The notes under the pieces: model-generated
Databases searched by the model: none
What the model saw: the letters and a program-made list of their open reading frames with translations, nothing else
Told to the model about the DNA's origin: nothing
Source: Drosophila miranda
Taxonomy: Eukaryota > Arthropoda > Insecta > Diptera > Drosophilidae
DNA length: 64,000 bases
Direction: 5' to 3'
Assembly: GCF_003369915.1 (NCBI RefSeq)
Contig: NC_046675.1
Coordinates: 28,086,001-28,150,000 of the forward strand
Part shown: positions 25,201 through 38,247 of the stretch, piece after piece
How positions within the stretch are numbered: the first letter of the stretch is position 1
Layout of the letters: each line of letters begins with the position of its first letter
Made by a program: the position numbers and the translations under genes

Positions 25201-26876
25201 GTGCCAAGTTCGTTTTGGCCTACAAAGACTTGGATGTCATTTTGGTAAGAAGAGAATCCGTTGCGACATCTACTACTACTATTGTATCTGGATTATAATC
25301 CGAACTAACATTTTTTAAGATGGGTCCCTTCGGCAATACGGTTCTACTGAGTAACAGCATGCGGGACATGCAGCAGGTTTTACTGGCAGGTGGACCATAT
25401 CCAGCAGGATCCCTTGTTGCCAATTTGGAGCTTTGTGCCAGACGCAGCGGCGCCACTCTACCGGCTGTGGGTCAACTGACATTGGAGCATTTGGCCCCGC
25501 TGCAGGCTTTTGTTCGAGCCAACAGCTGTGTGGGCATCGACGAACACTGGCTATTCTATGCCGTCGTCAATGTGCCAGCTGGCGATGCACTAAGAGCAGA
25601 TTCACCTGGTGAGCCACTGGGGCCATCTATTAAGGGATTCCTCATGCACCGCCGGTTTAAGGAAACAGCAACCACGACAGCAGCGAGCAGGGTGTACTGG
25701 CAGGCAGGATACTTTTCATTGAAGTCCGTGTTCTGAGGCGTTTTAGAGATCAATTATTGAAATGGTAATACTTTTTTGTAGAGCCGGCGTCTTGTATATG
25801 TTTAACGACTCCACCCAGACGCGTCCCAGTTGGGCAATGGCTCTTGCCGAGTGTCAAGGTGCCCGACGGACTCTCAAGTCCGAGCGACCCCATTGCTTTG
25901 AGATTATGTTAAAGGGTGAACTCCTCCAAATGGCCGCACCGGATGAGTATGTGGCATCCGAATGGTTGCAAGCCCTTATACAGTCGGCCACTGGCGTAAG
26001 TCATGATAAAATACAGTGAGAATTTACTTTTAAATCTGTTAAATAATATAATTTCGTTCCAGCATTTGATACCGCAAGAGAAACACAAAACCTTGGGCTG
26101 CACTCTAATCGTTACAGAAAATCACTTGATAACCTTGCGTGAAGATTTCTCGGCACCCTTGAGGCCACTTATCCATCAGGTGGATACCAACGTGGTTCCA
26201 CAAACCAAACAACTCTTATATGAAGAAGAGCTGTTGAGTGTTTTTGAAACTAGTAGCCTGGTACGTGATCGGAATATCGTAGATTGCTGTAAATAATAAC
26301 CATATTAATATATTTCTTGCAGATGGGCTCCACAATGAGTACACCGACTCGGGGGACTCAGCGGTCTTTCTCTTCTCTGAGCTCGACGCCTACAAAGAAT
26401 GGAAACGATCCGGATATGTCTAAGGAAAATACGTCCTCTCCGGGAAAATCTCAACGAATGAGTAGTGTATATGGAAAGAACTCTGGTCTGGCGATACTCA
26501 CGTGTGGGGACATCAAAGCCATGACTGGCATTAAGATAACCTCGCGTGCGGAGACCTGGTGGTGCATACTGGAGTTTTCGTGCCAGGAGGCGCCCTTGGA
26601 GAGTCTCGATGATTTGGTAATCTTTTTTGCCAGCAGCATGGAAATGCAACGATTTTTGCGATTACTGGAACAGCTTTGGCAGGCAAAGAATGTATGTCAC
26701 ACAAGAACTAATCGCCTGATTCTTTTACTGATTGCATCGTTTCGTTCAACTTTTAGAACGATCTCTTTCCAATAACAATACTGGACGATGGTGAAGATTT
26801 AGCCGAGCAGTGCACCCTTCTCTATATAGACACCAATCGAGCATGGGAGCCCTTGCTATCGGCGGCAATGGGTTAA
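22258..26876 (+). CDS. Large PH-domain protein, probably PLEKHM2-like
   Basis: Exons: 22258-23188, 23271-24203, 24268-25244, 25320-25723, 25782-25995, 26063-26260, 26323-26691 and 26757-26876; about 1381 residues. The N-terminal two thirds are disordered and rich in Ser, Gln and Asn, with KKRVSF at 22615-22629 (a good PP1-docking RVxF match). A folded C-terminal part starts near residue 830 and includes an LLTDRTLYVADL strand and a PH domain at about 1070-1153 (VYWQAGYFSLK joined to AGVLYMF, ending EWLQALIQS). The extreme C-terminus (LYIDTNRAWEPLLSAAMG) is conserved-looking. I think of the lysosome/kinesin adaptor PLEKHM2, but no RUN domain is evident and I cannot confirm it. The join 25723/25782 uses a weak donor, GTCCGT, but is the only one that keeps the PH frame. 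Confidence 0.8.
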
Positions 26877-29800
26877 GACGCTTAATGCTCAAAGCTTATA
26901 CCACATTTAGTACATATATACTCCATTTACAAACCTATACAAAATTTATTTCCATAAATACTACCTATGGTATATCTAAAGTGTTAAAAATACTATCCAG
27001 AATACTCAAACTAGCTAAAGAACAAATAACTTAGTATTTATATGCGTACGTAGTCGGTATTGTGTGTATTATGATTTTTGTATTGCCTGCTGCCTTCGCT
27101 TGACCATGTATTTCCATTGATTTGCGCTGTTATATCTACATTGTATGTATATTTTTGTGATATTAAACATAAACATTTCTAATCATTTTCCTAGGTTGTA
27201 TTTCAGTTACATATATTTGTTTTCTAAATTAAATACTCTTACCTTTGATAAATATACAAACACGATACGTAAATGAAGCTACATGGTGCTGATGGTAATA
27301 TGATAATATTTTGTATGGAATCGCTGGTAGTTGTTGGTTTATGGATGGTCTACTGGTATGTCCAGTACAGTACAATATGTTATATTTCGGGGGGATTGGA
27401 TTTGGTTTTTTACAGAATGCCGCATTTCAATGCATGCAATGCTTTTTCAATTAGCAAAGATTAAATTCCATGCCCCCTTACGCACTCAGCCCCAGCCTCA
27501 GCTCAACCTTTGCCACAAACTCATAATAATTAATAAAATGAATAAACGTGATTATGAACCTAATTTTTATTGTATCTTAAGCTCTTTGAATGATGAGTTG
27601 AGCTGTCCGAGCAAGTGTGAGGTTTCTTCCTTTTCTCTAGGCCGGGTATTAGCTGCAGCAGCAAGGGGGGGTATGGTATGGTAGTATGAGTAGGTACATA
27701 TGTATTGTACACATGTACATGCATGCATATGTGCCTCTCGAAATGGGGGTCTTGAGAGGATGCTGAAGAGGAATACGAGTTAAGTGTGTGCCTGTACATA
27801 CCTGCAGGTACATTTTACTCATATTTCATAAACACATACATACATGCATACATATATATGTATATGCATATGTATGCACATGTGATATAAATACATACAT
27901 ATACATACATATACATACATATACCCACAACTAAACAGCACCCAGTGCCGGTGATCGAGTAACACGGAAACTTTCCGACATCATTTCGTACACTTATGCG
28001 GCCTGATGAGCAAAACTAATAATTATTATAATTGGAAAATGTGGATATAAATTCATTATAAACAACAATGTACATGCATACATACATACATACATACATA
28101 TGTATGTAACAGTTGCAGCTCAAAAATCAAGCTAAACAAAGCATTGCATTCAATCGTCCAAGAGAGAGGGAGAGAGAGTGAAAGAAAAAAATACACAGAG
28201 AGAGAGAGAGAGAATGAGGAATAAGGAGAATAGGAGAGAAACGTAAAAAACTCCAACCCTCTTAATAAGTCAAACGAGTAGAAGACAAGACTGCAACAGG
28301 AAAAAACAAGAATGAGAAAAATATACATACAAACATACATATGTACGTACACACACATTTGAGCATATAAAGAGAATTTCCAGTCGCAGCGACTTGAATA
28401 TGCGCTACTACGTTTTGGATATTAATTTCAACAAGTTCAAAGAATTGGCAGCCCATGCATATATTCGTGTTCCCAAATAAGCAATACCGATAAATGTATG
28501 CATGTATTTATATATGTATGCATGTATTGCAGTCTGAAACACTCAACTCCATATTTGATTGCTTGATCCTATCCAACGTATGCAGATGCAGTGGATCTAG
28601 AAAAGCTCAAACACTTGGGGACGCTTGAGAGAGAACACAGCTCTTGGGTCTGTTCATGCTTTCTTTTGCTGCTGGACTCACTTTCATTAATACAAGCATT
28701 GGCGAGCAAACGCAGCAGCAGAATCAAATGCAACGAGAGCAATGCGCCCGAGAATGCTCGCTCTTCTCTGTGCTTCTCTCTCTCTCTGTCTCTCTAGGCA
28801 AACAGATCCCAGATACATGCACACACCGTATGTATGTATGTGCGCTCGCATGTAAACGTATAAGTGCACAGCAATACCACACAACCCCAAAAAGTTGGAA
28901 AACCAAATAAAAATACAAGGCGCATTGTGTGTGCGTTTTCTTGTTTCAGATATCACCGACTTTTGAATGCACTCTGAATGATGTCGCCATATAGAGATAT
29001 AATGCACACATATATCATGTACAGTGCATTTTTGGAATTCTGTGAACATTTGGAAACACAGCAGAGAGCATAAATACATCTCTGACTCATGTCCTGCATA
29101 TTTTTAGTTCATAAACCATACAACATACTAATTCGAAGCGAAACGAAACGCAAATGTACAACTAAATCCACATTCAAAAAGTCATCCTGCTTGGCGCTGT
29201 TGTCAATTCATTGTTTTTGCTTCAGCAGCAACAAAAAAGTAGCTCATCTCAGTCGAAAACCAGTTTTTATGCTGTTAACCGGTTTTCATCCTGATAGCTT
29301 ACAGCGAATTTCGTGTCTCGCTGTGTCTGTGGCTGCGGCTGCGTCAGTTCCAACATAAATTGCAGTTCGCTTGCACAGAAGATATTCAGCAGCGGACTAA
29401 TTCTAGCATTTGGCTAATCGAGAGGAGAGGTTGGGCAAGTGTCATATGCCCAACGCTCAATGCAGCAAAATGTAAGGAACGTACAAATAAACGCGCATTT
29501 TCCAGAGAAGTAGAAAAACTTCCACCCTCAAAGCGGCACACAACATGCGCGCTTACATACACACACACACACACACTACACATAGATACACAGCGAACTA
29601 ACACAAACATGTAAGAATGCTGCAGTCGACGAAGAAATAATTGTAAGGTCTATTCGACGGCTGCATACCGAGTACCTGCCTCCATCCCAACATATGCGGC
29701 CTGCAAAGGCACGGCCCGGCACGCCACGCTCAAAACAGGAATTATCACTTCGGCTTAAATATAAATAAACGGCTAGAGGGACACGCACTCGGGGCATGTT

Positions 29801-30638
29801 TCAAAATTGTTCCCTTTTTCAGGCTCCGCATGTTCATGTGCACAAATCGAACAGGCCTAATATACCCGAATAACAACCTATGGTATGTCACTGTCATTTG
29901 CGTCGCAGTCGCTGCCGCCGTCCGCGTTGTGTCTGTGTTGCCTGCCCCAGTGTTTCCGCTTTCTTTCGTTGTAATGTTACTTTTAGTTTGAATTCGGAGC
30001 CTCGACGAGCCGGTTGGAAGCGAGATTTTAGTTTAATTCTGCTTGGGTGTGTGCGTGTTTAGTTTAAACGAAATTGAAAGTTGTACACTTTACTACCCCC
30101 GAAAAAGCGAAGCACAGCATAAAATTGTGCGCTCATACGCGCGCGTTTGCGACTGTGTGTGTGCGTGTGTGTGTGTGTATGTGTAAACGCGAGCGTGTGT
30201 TTGCATTAGTTTGTGTGTGTGTGCCACGCCACGCCACACCAACGGAAACCAACCCCCACCAACAACAGAATAAAACAAGAAAACAACAACAAACAAGAAA
30301 AGTTAGCACCACCCACTCTTGGAAAACTGCCGCATAGAGTTCAGCGTCATCGCCATCAACATCACCGTCGCGCCGTAGCCGTTGTTGCCGTTTCATCATT
30401 GCCTGTGCTTGTGCCTGTGCCTGTGCCTGTCTCTGGTTTCGGCTTAATAGCGATCGGGGATCGCGTTGTGTAAATTGTGCAAAAAAAAATACATACATAT
30501 ATCTACTATAGTGTAACGGATAAGTGAAGCAAACCGATTTGAGAATACAAGATCTATACAAGCTATTTGCCGAGACGAGGCGAGACCCCCGCCGCCCGTC
30601 CCCATCCCGCCGTGACAACCGATAGCCGACAAACTGCT
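26877..30638. other. Intergenic region and l(3)neo38 5' UTR
   Basis: No convincing gene. The left part is A/T-rich 3' UTR-like sequence of the PH gene. The middle is dominated by TACATA/CATA microsatellites (about 27830-27925 and 28075-28107), a GA run (28197-28213) and a CA run near 29561-29576. From about 29.9 kb GT-rich and CAACA-rich sequence resembles a fly 5' UTR leading to the ATG at 30639. The l(3)neo38 transcription start could not be placed. Confidence 0.5.
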
Positions 30639-33600
30639 ATGATGAATTTCTCCGCGTTTGGTGGCCCGTTCTCTGGCATACATCAATTCGCTGCTAAGTT
30701 TGATGCACAAACGCCGGGTGCATTTGGAACGCCGCCTGCGAACGCAGCAGCCGCTGCAGCCGCAGCAGGAACCGATAATCATGTACAGCGCTATCAGACC
30801 AATGGCAATCATTTTAATCAGAATGTGGCCAACGGTAAGTGCATATACCAACTCCCATACAGAGGCAAGCATGCACGTGCTTGTGCGAGAGTGTGAGTGT
30901 GTATGAGTGCGTGTATGTGTGCGTGCTTGTATGTATGTATAACATAATCACTAAAAATTTATTTTATTTTTATCGATTTATTTTCGCCCCGCTGCTAGCA
31001 GTTCAGCAGCGGCGACGTTTACGGCAACGCCGACGCCGACGCCAGCGTCATAGCGTCAGGGCATACACTCTCACTCGGCAGCGACGATGTTCGGCTGCCG
31101 CTTATACCCGCCTCTATGCCCTACACAACGCTTCGGTTCGGTGTATTATGTATCGATGGTATGGAAGGAACGGAACTGAGCTGGACTGTTGTTTTGTTGG
31201 ATATTTTATATAGGGAATTACGTTACGTTTTTGGTATTATGCTTCGTAGATTCGATTGGATCGGATGAGTCCAGGTTAGAGAACCTTTAATGTTTGGTTC
31301 GCTTCTTTATTGTGGTCTAGGCCTCGCTTTAAGATTATGACCGTTTTGTGTCTCTGATTATTAGTACGCATCGCTTGCAGGTTTCTAGTTTCGAGGAACT
31401 GCAAGTGAAAGGAAGAATCATTTCGTGCACATACAAACATACACTTTTGTTGTGTGTGTGTGTACATATGGGGATATATTTCCACCCCCATCCCTTATAG
31501 CACTAGTAGACATCTTCATACGAGGGCTAGTCCAATTTGTAAACCGCACTACAATTGGGGGTTGGTGAGCGGGGAACGGAACGACGACATATACCCTGTC
31601 ATCAAAGCAGAATATAACGATTTTTTTTTGTTGTTTTTGTTTTGCGCTCTTTTTTTTATATATATTCTACTCTATGTTTTGAGTCATTACCACCCACCCC
31701 CTTTTCGGCTAGTGGGTGTAAGCTTGCGAGTGCGAATGTGCGAATAGGCGAATGTGTGTGTGTGTGTGTGGCTGCTGCTGCCAGTTTTTCTTGGTGTGTT
31801 GCTGTGTGTTTTGCTTGGCTTGAAAATGCAATGAACTCAAATAACTTTTGAATTTGCTGCATTTCACTTTGTTGTTTGGTCGGGGTGGGTTTTTCTCTCG
31901 CAGCTACTTAAGCACATACATAGAAAATACAATTAAACAGACACACACACACACACACACGTATGGTACATATAGGACAGTATACAGATGTATGTACATA
32001 CCGTACGTACGTGTGAGCACAGTTTACAACCCCCAACCAAAAAGCGCCTGCTATTGCTATTGCTTTTTTAATTGCACTGACTTCCTGCCAAGTTGCAATA
32101 TTTCTTGTGGAAGGGTGTGACCGACCGACCACCATGCAACCCCTACTGGGCCTTCAATTGCTCACCTCTCTCCCTTCCTTCCTGCGCTCGTGACGCGAAT
32201 ACATAGGGCAAGCCAGGCATCCTAGTTCCAATCACCCCCACTTCTTTCTTGTGTTGTGTTCTCCATCTCCATAACCATTTCCATCTCCATCTCCTTATCA
32301 ATTCTAATTAGTTGCATTTTCTTGCATAATTGGATTCCCCGGCCAGGCACCGCATCCCCCATCCTTCAGAGCACACATTTCATAATTTATTTTTGCTATG
32401 GCAACAATGGCTCCGCTCTCGGACATATGTTGTATGTTGTTTGCATTTATTGGAAAGTGAAGAACTAAACGCAGACCCAAACTCCACAGCTCCAGAGGTT
32501 CATTGATCCCGGCTTTTGAGCTACGCATTATATTTCCAGTTTAGCGTTTTATTTTTTTTTGTATTTTTCTTTTACCTGCTATAACAGGAAAATGCCTGTG
32601 CTGGTGTGTGTGCGTGTGGGCTGCTCTTTTATCTCTCTTTTATATACATATAGCTGTACGTAATCTATGCAGTCCGTGTGCCTGTGCCTGTCCGTGTGCC
32701 TGTGCGTGTGCGTACGGCTCTGTGGTTGATCCCATGCAGGCGGCGGCAGGTAAACTGTCCCACGTCGACGCCGGCCCGGCACTCGGGCTACTGCGTTTTC
32801 TCGTCGCCTATTAGCTGTATTATCGTTGGCAGCGCCGGGAGCTATCTCCGATGCAGATGCATTCGAATATATAGTAGTTTCGGCGTCGCTTTTCGGTTGT
32901 AAAAATTGTTATTAGGCTACCAGGAAATATGCAGATATCGCCGCTCGCCGACCCTCGCCTGGCGGTTCGTCCTCAATAGAAGATGGTGTGGCCGAGATAG
33001 GAAAACACGCGTGAGTCATTTTCCCGGAATAAAGCAGGATTTTCTACATCTTGAGCAAATAAAGTTATGGCCCGCGATTGGGAAAGACAACAGCTATTAA
33101 GCGGCTTAAGTAAATCTGTTGGCACTCGTTAAATTGTGGATTGTATGTACATGTTACCGGACACCAACGGGTATCTTGTTGTCGAGGACACTTTCCCTAA
33201 AGTACGGCAAGGGGGGGGGGGGGGGGTCTAATGTGCCAACGCAGACACCCAGGCCATAAACCATTTGCATTTTTATGTACCTATGTACACACATTTGTAC
33301 ATATGCCCGAGTGTGAATGGTGGCGGCTGGTTACACCCCCAACGTTGCCTGGATGTATGCAACACTAAAAATGTGCGCATGATAAAGCAGTGAGGAAGAG
33401 AAGGAGACCACCCCAGCACCCATCCCCCATCCCCATCACCCCCCCCCCCCCCCCCTTTCCACACATCAGAACTATTAGCAGGACAGTAAATGAGTATCAG
33501 TATTCCATGATTAGTTCTTCCCCATTCTCCCGAATAACTTTAAGACTTAAAGCGGCTGGAGAATCATAGAATCGTTGTTGTCATGCTGGCGCGCTGATGA

Positions 33601-36600
33601 CTTAAACCCTGCTACTGGCGCCGTGTATCCCCTCCCCTCCCCGCCCCCACCCAGCCTTTCCTCAAACATTGGACTCTCATACCAACAACCGCAGCAAACT
33701 TCGGGTCAAATTTCGCCCAACTCTAGGGGTTGCAGTTTTTCCTAACCACGCCATGGGATGGTCTCTCTCTCTCTCAAGTATCAACTCTCTTTCGTTCATT
33801 CTGTCACGCGGCCGCCACTCTCTCTCTCCATATCACTCCCTCACTCTCTGTGTTTTTGGCGCGGGCGCTCTCTTCGCTTTCACTGCCTCTCACACACACA
33901 CACCCCCACACACCCACACACACACGAATGCAAGCATCTATATGTATGCCGTCACTACAGCCGACACACATAGACATACATAGATAGGTCCAGATAACCG
34001 CCATCCGCCATGTTTTCCAAATCGTAGCCCCTGTCCCCCCGCCCAAACCATCGCCCATCCCCCTAATGGCGTATTCCTTTCCATTTTGTTCCACTTTGAT
34101 GTGAATGATCCGCCCAGGAACCCCACTTGAACTGTCAAAGCCCGCCATTGTATGGGGTCTCTCTCTCTCTCTCGCTCTCTCTCTTTCCGTGTGCTCCGTG
34201 TTCCGTACTCCGTTCTCAGTTTGGGGCGCCTCGCTCTTACTCTCCCTTCGGCTGGCCTGGCCCCTGTTTCAACTTCACCGACTTTAACTCGTTGCTCGGC
34301 AAAATGGCAACAACGGAGGCGACACCGACATCGACAATGTTCTCTTCTATGTTGTCGTCATCGTCATCGTCATCCTGTTTCATGGGAAAGTGAAGTGAAA
34401 AGTGAAATGCTATGAGCAACGCAACGCAACGCAACGCATGCCGGCTCCCGTCCACGCATGCCATGCCTCCTATTTTGTGTTGTTGCTATGGCTTCATTGT
34501 AGTCTCTTCTCCTTCTCTCATCTTCGTTGATAACATTTGAACTTCTGATTAAAGATATGGAATTTTTAAAGGAATAGATTGTCGCAGTTTGTTCCCTACG
34601 GAATACTTAATGCAATTATCCTTCATTAATAGAGCTTTCCAGAGTATGGCACCTATTCATATCGAATACATTATGGCTCAAGGTCGCTGGCTAATTTATT
34701 CAAAGGACAGCCTAGAAAAGTGTTAACAAATAAATTCCAACACTTCCCTTTCTATTGATTGCACTTATATTACGATGATAATGATGTCGTCCTTCCCGTC
34801 CAGCCTTATGCTCAAAAGTATCTATCAGATGTGCACACACATATTGTATTTTTTGCCGTTAGTACTGGCGAATGCCTTCGGGTGCCAAGGAAGCTGTAGC
34901 TGTAGATGCCACAAGGTAGAAGCCAGTAAAACAAGGCAATTGGCAACAGCCAGAAAATGTTATTTTTAAAACCGAGCACCCGGCTGAGAAATGCTTCAGA
35001 AGGCGGCGAAGGAGAGCCCAGAAAAGTAAAAAATGCACACCCACTGGAAAAAAACGGGTGGAACGTTTTTTCTGTGGCATACATTCAGGCGTGTGCGCGT
35101 TTGCTGGTTGGCAGGAGGCCGTGCCGCGCCGCGCCGCTCCGCACCGCGGCCGGCATTTTCAGTTTCAGTTTTAATTTCCTTTTTCCTATGTATGCGTTGT
35201 CGGGGCACCCGAAAACACGTGTGTACGGGTCTACGCCGTGCGTCAGTGTGTGTTAGTCTGTGTGTGAAAATTTGGCCTTGGCAGACGGCAGGCAGGCGTC
35301 TGGCAGAAGGGGGGGGAGGCAGAGGCAGGCGACGACAGCAGGCAGACAACAACAATTGTAGGCAGGCGGCCAGGCACACGCACGTTCTCGACACCGCGCC
35401 GAGTAGGAACAGAAGAGAATAGCGTTTGTTAACTACATATACATGGACATGTACATAAACATCTACACTCGCTCGTGTATTTATGTGTCTGTGTATACGG
35501 AGGAGAGCTTTTGCGGCGGCGGCCTACACACCGCACTCACACACGAGCGATGCATTTACTTGGCCATGTATGTACGTTCCGTTCCCCACGAATACATGCG
35601 TACTCTCTTATGTTCATGTATCGTGCCATATCGTCGTTACTTTGGTCGTTTCGTTTCTGTTTTGTTGCTGTTGTTGTTGTTGTTGGGTTTTGTGCCGGCA
35701 CCCGATCTTTATTCGGCTGCCAGCTGAGAGCTAGAGGAGCCGGAGAAGGAGCCGCCGCCGGGAAAACTCTAGTCAGCTCTCAGGCCACAGCCGGAGCCGG
35801 AGCCAGAGCCAAAGTCAGAGCCCCAGTCAGCAGTCAGCGGCAGTCAGTTGTAGTTAGTCGGCCAGTGTGTGCGTTGTGGAGCTCGCGAGTGCCGGTCCGA
35901 AATCGAATTGGATTGCTCTGAGTGCTAGTTATACCTAAATCTAAATCTATACTAAATACTATATACTATATAGTACTATATACAGGCTGTGATAGATAAC
36001 CCTCCCAGTCCAACAACAAGATGTGTAAATGCAAACTCTGATGAATTTTTCGATTGCCCAAATTGCCCGAATGTCTCCTGTTCTGTTCATCCCGTTAACC
36101 CCAATTCCGTTTTTGTCTTTTCAGTTTCGGCAGCAAACAACATGCAATATGGCCAGAATATATCCATACCGTACTCCTCACAGCCGCAGGGTGATCTAAA
36201 TTTTCTGAATGCAGCCGCTGCAGCCGATCATAAGGGTAAAATCCATCCAAAAATCGAACGTGACCGGGAAGAAGGTGAGTTGTCGTCGTGGGTCGTGGGT
36301 CGTTTGGGGGTGGGGGGTGAAGGAAGGGAGCTAAGGAAAATCGGTCGAACGGCAGTACATACCATCCTGCTGTGGGGAGCATTAACAGTACAGCAATGCC
36401 GGTTGTGGGTGGGAAGGGAGGCTGAGCTGTACATGGGACTGGCACACACCCGGACATACACATGGGCCATGTACTATATACCGTATTCTGTATACATACG
36501 TAGTCTTTTTGGGTTGGTATATGTGTATTTCAAGGACGCACATTATTCTTCGGGCCACATGCATGAGCTTCGCTTCGGCTTCTCGTTATTTATAAATGTT

Positions 36601-38223
36601 TTTGGGCCTGCCCGCGCCTGTCTGGGACATTGTGTGGGGATTTCGTAGCATACTTTTTCCCTACAAGTGGATATAATTTTATAATTTTGATTACGATTCT
36701 GCAAATGCGAAATCTGGCTCGGGGAAATTCCTCTGAAATGAAAGCTTTGCCCACTGCCTTTGCCGGAGGCAGGAAGCGAGGGGGGAGGGACAGGAAAAAG
36801 TAGGCTTTCCGCTGCTGTTGCCTGTTCTGTGGCCTTGGGAGTAAATGGTTACTATCCCTGGGACTACATATTAAGAAAATATAAGCCCCCCGAGTAAACA
36901 CCCACGCAGCCTCTCGCCTCCGGGCTAGGGTGGGGGGGGTGGTCGTCAAGGTGAAGAAAATTGTTGTTGGGGTAGGTTTTTTCTTGTTGTAATTGTAGCA
37001 GAAGCTCTTAGGTGCAGGATGAAATTTGATTTGATTTGATTTGATTTGATACGAACTAAAGCGTTCTGTTCTTCCCGTTCTTGTGCAGTTCTCAACCAGC
37101 AGATCTTACAGAATGTCAATCAGTCGTGGCAGACGCTGGCCAACACGGCCAACACTGTGGACTATTCATCGCACTTGCTTTCCGCAACACTGCCAATCTC
37201 CATACAGCACTTCCTCAAGTATTCGGAGACCATCAAGAAGGAATCCTCCGGCGATGTCCTGAAGAATGGCACGAATCTGGCCAGCCTGGCGCTGGGAGGC
37301 GTCGCCCTGACGCCCAGCAATAACGGTGCGAACGGAGGCCACCACAATGGCGGGTTGGTGGGCATGGAGCACGGCGGGCACATGACCAATATGACGGACG
37401 CGAACGGCGCCGCGCTGACCAACGGCGCCAGCAATGGCGTCAACGGTAATGCCAATGGACCGGTGACCAACGGTGGAGCCGGGGCAGTGTCCAGCTCAGG
37501 GTCGGTGGGCACCACAAACGCGAGTGGGGGCACCACCACGGCCACTGGCAAGAAAACCAAAAAGAAGAAACCACCAAAGGAGAAGAAGCCGCGCCCGAAG
37601 CCAGGCGAGATCCGAGAGACGAAAGCGCTGGACGGATCCACGCTCTACTGCTGCCCCGAGTGTCAAATGGCGTACCCGGACCGGAGTCTAATCGAGCAGC
37701 ACGTCATCTCGCACGCCGTGGAGCGACGCTTCGTTTGCGACATTTGCAATGCGGCCCTCAAGCGCAAGGATCACTTGACCAGACACAAGCTATCCCACAT
37801 ACCGGACAGGCCTCATGTGTGCAATGCAAGTTTTTCAATTGATAGATTCTCCTCTTTGGCTTTCCCGCTTTCATTTGACTGATTTGTCATATAACTTCTG
37901 ACTATTCCAACAATAGATCTGCATGAAGTCCTTCAAGCGCAAGGAGCAGCTCACTCTGCACATTGTTATCCATTCCGGCGAGAAGAAACATGTCTGCATT
38001 GAGTGTGGAAAAGGTACGAGGGCCACAAGCTACACGACTTGAATAACTAAACAACTGAGTATCTAATTCGCTGTTCTTTCATTTAGGTTTCTATCGCAAG
38101 GATCACTTACGTAAGCATACGCGCTCCCATATTGCCCGACGCGTCAAGTCCGAGGTATCGGCGCAGAACGTTAACGGATCCGGTGGCAACAATGCACAGA
38201 GCAATGCACTACATGGTTCCTGA
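30639..38223 (+). CDS. l(3)neo38: C2H2 zinc-finger transcription factor l(3)neo38
   Basis: Exons: 30639-30834, 36125-36274, 37089-37825, 37917-38013 and 38087-38223; about 438 residues. The N-terminus ([20 protein letters not shown]) and an Ala/Asn/Gly-rich middle are disordered. A basic patch [13 protein letters not shown] precedes four C2H2 fingers at about residues 302-408, each with C-x2-C and H-x3-H spacing ([51 protein letters not shown]). SUMO consensus sites IKKE and VKSE are visible. Nuclear DNA-binding regulator by family. The intron 37826-37916 starts with GCAAGT rather than GT and cuts between the two cysteine-flanked residues of finger 3. The gene name is from memory of the fly protein; the fingers are certain. 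Confidence 0.88.
30835..36124. other. 5.3-kb first intron of l(3)neo38, probable internal promoter
   Basis: No gene on either strand. It is dense in simple sequence: GT/CA runs, CT (GAGA-factor-like) runs at 33761-33776 and 34159-34183, G16 (33211-33226) and C17 (33439-33455). The GC-rich block at 35080-35900, with many CAGTCAG words, looks like a 5' UTR or CpG-like promoter and may start a shorter isoform using the ATG at 36143. Confidence 0.45.
36236..36274 (+). CDS. l(3)neo38: Alternative donor segment of l(3)neo38 exon 2
   Basis: Two donors, GTAAAA at 36236 and GTGAGT at 36275, both leave phase 1. They differ by 39 nt, so 13 charged residues ([13 protein letters not shown]) can be in or out without changing frame. 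The distal donor is the stronger. Confidence 0.45.
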
Positions 38224-38247
38224 GGATCGTACAAGGACTTTTGGTAA

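Noticed and set aside
29561..29576. CA runs considered as CRISPR-like or satellite arrays
   Set aside because: Plain dinucleotide microsatellites; there are no spacers and the genome is eukaryotic.
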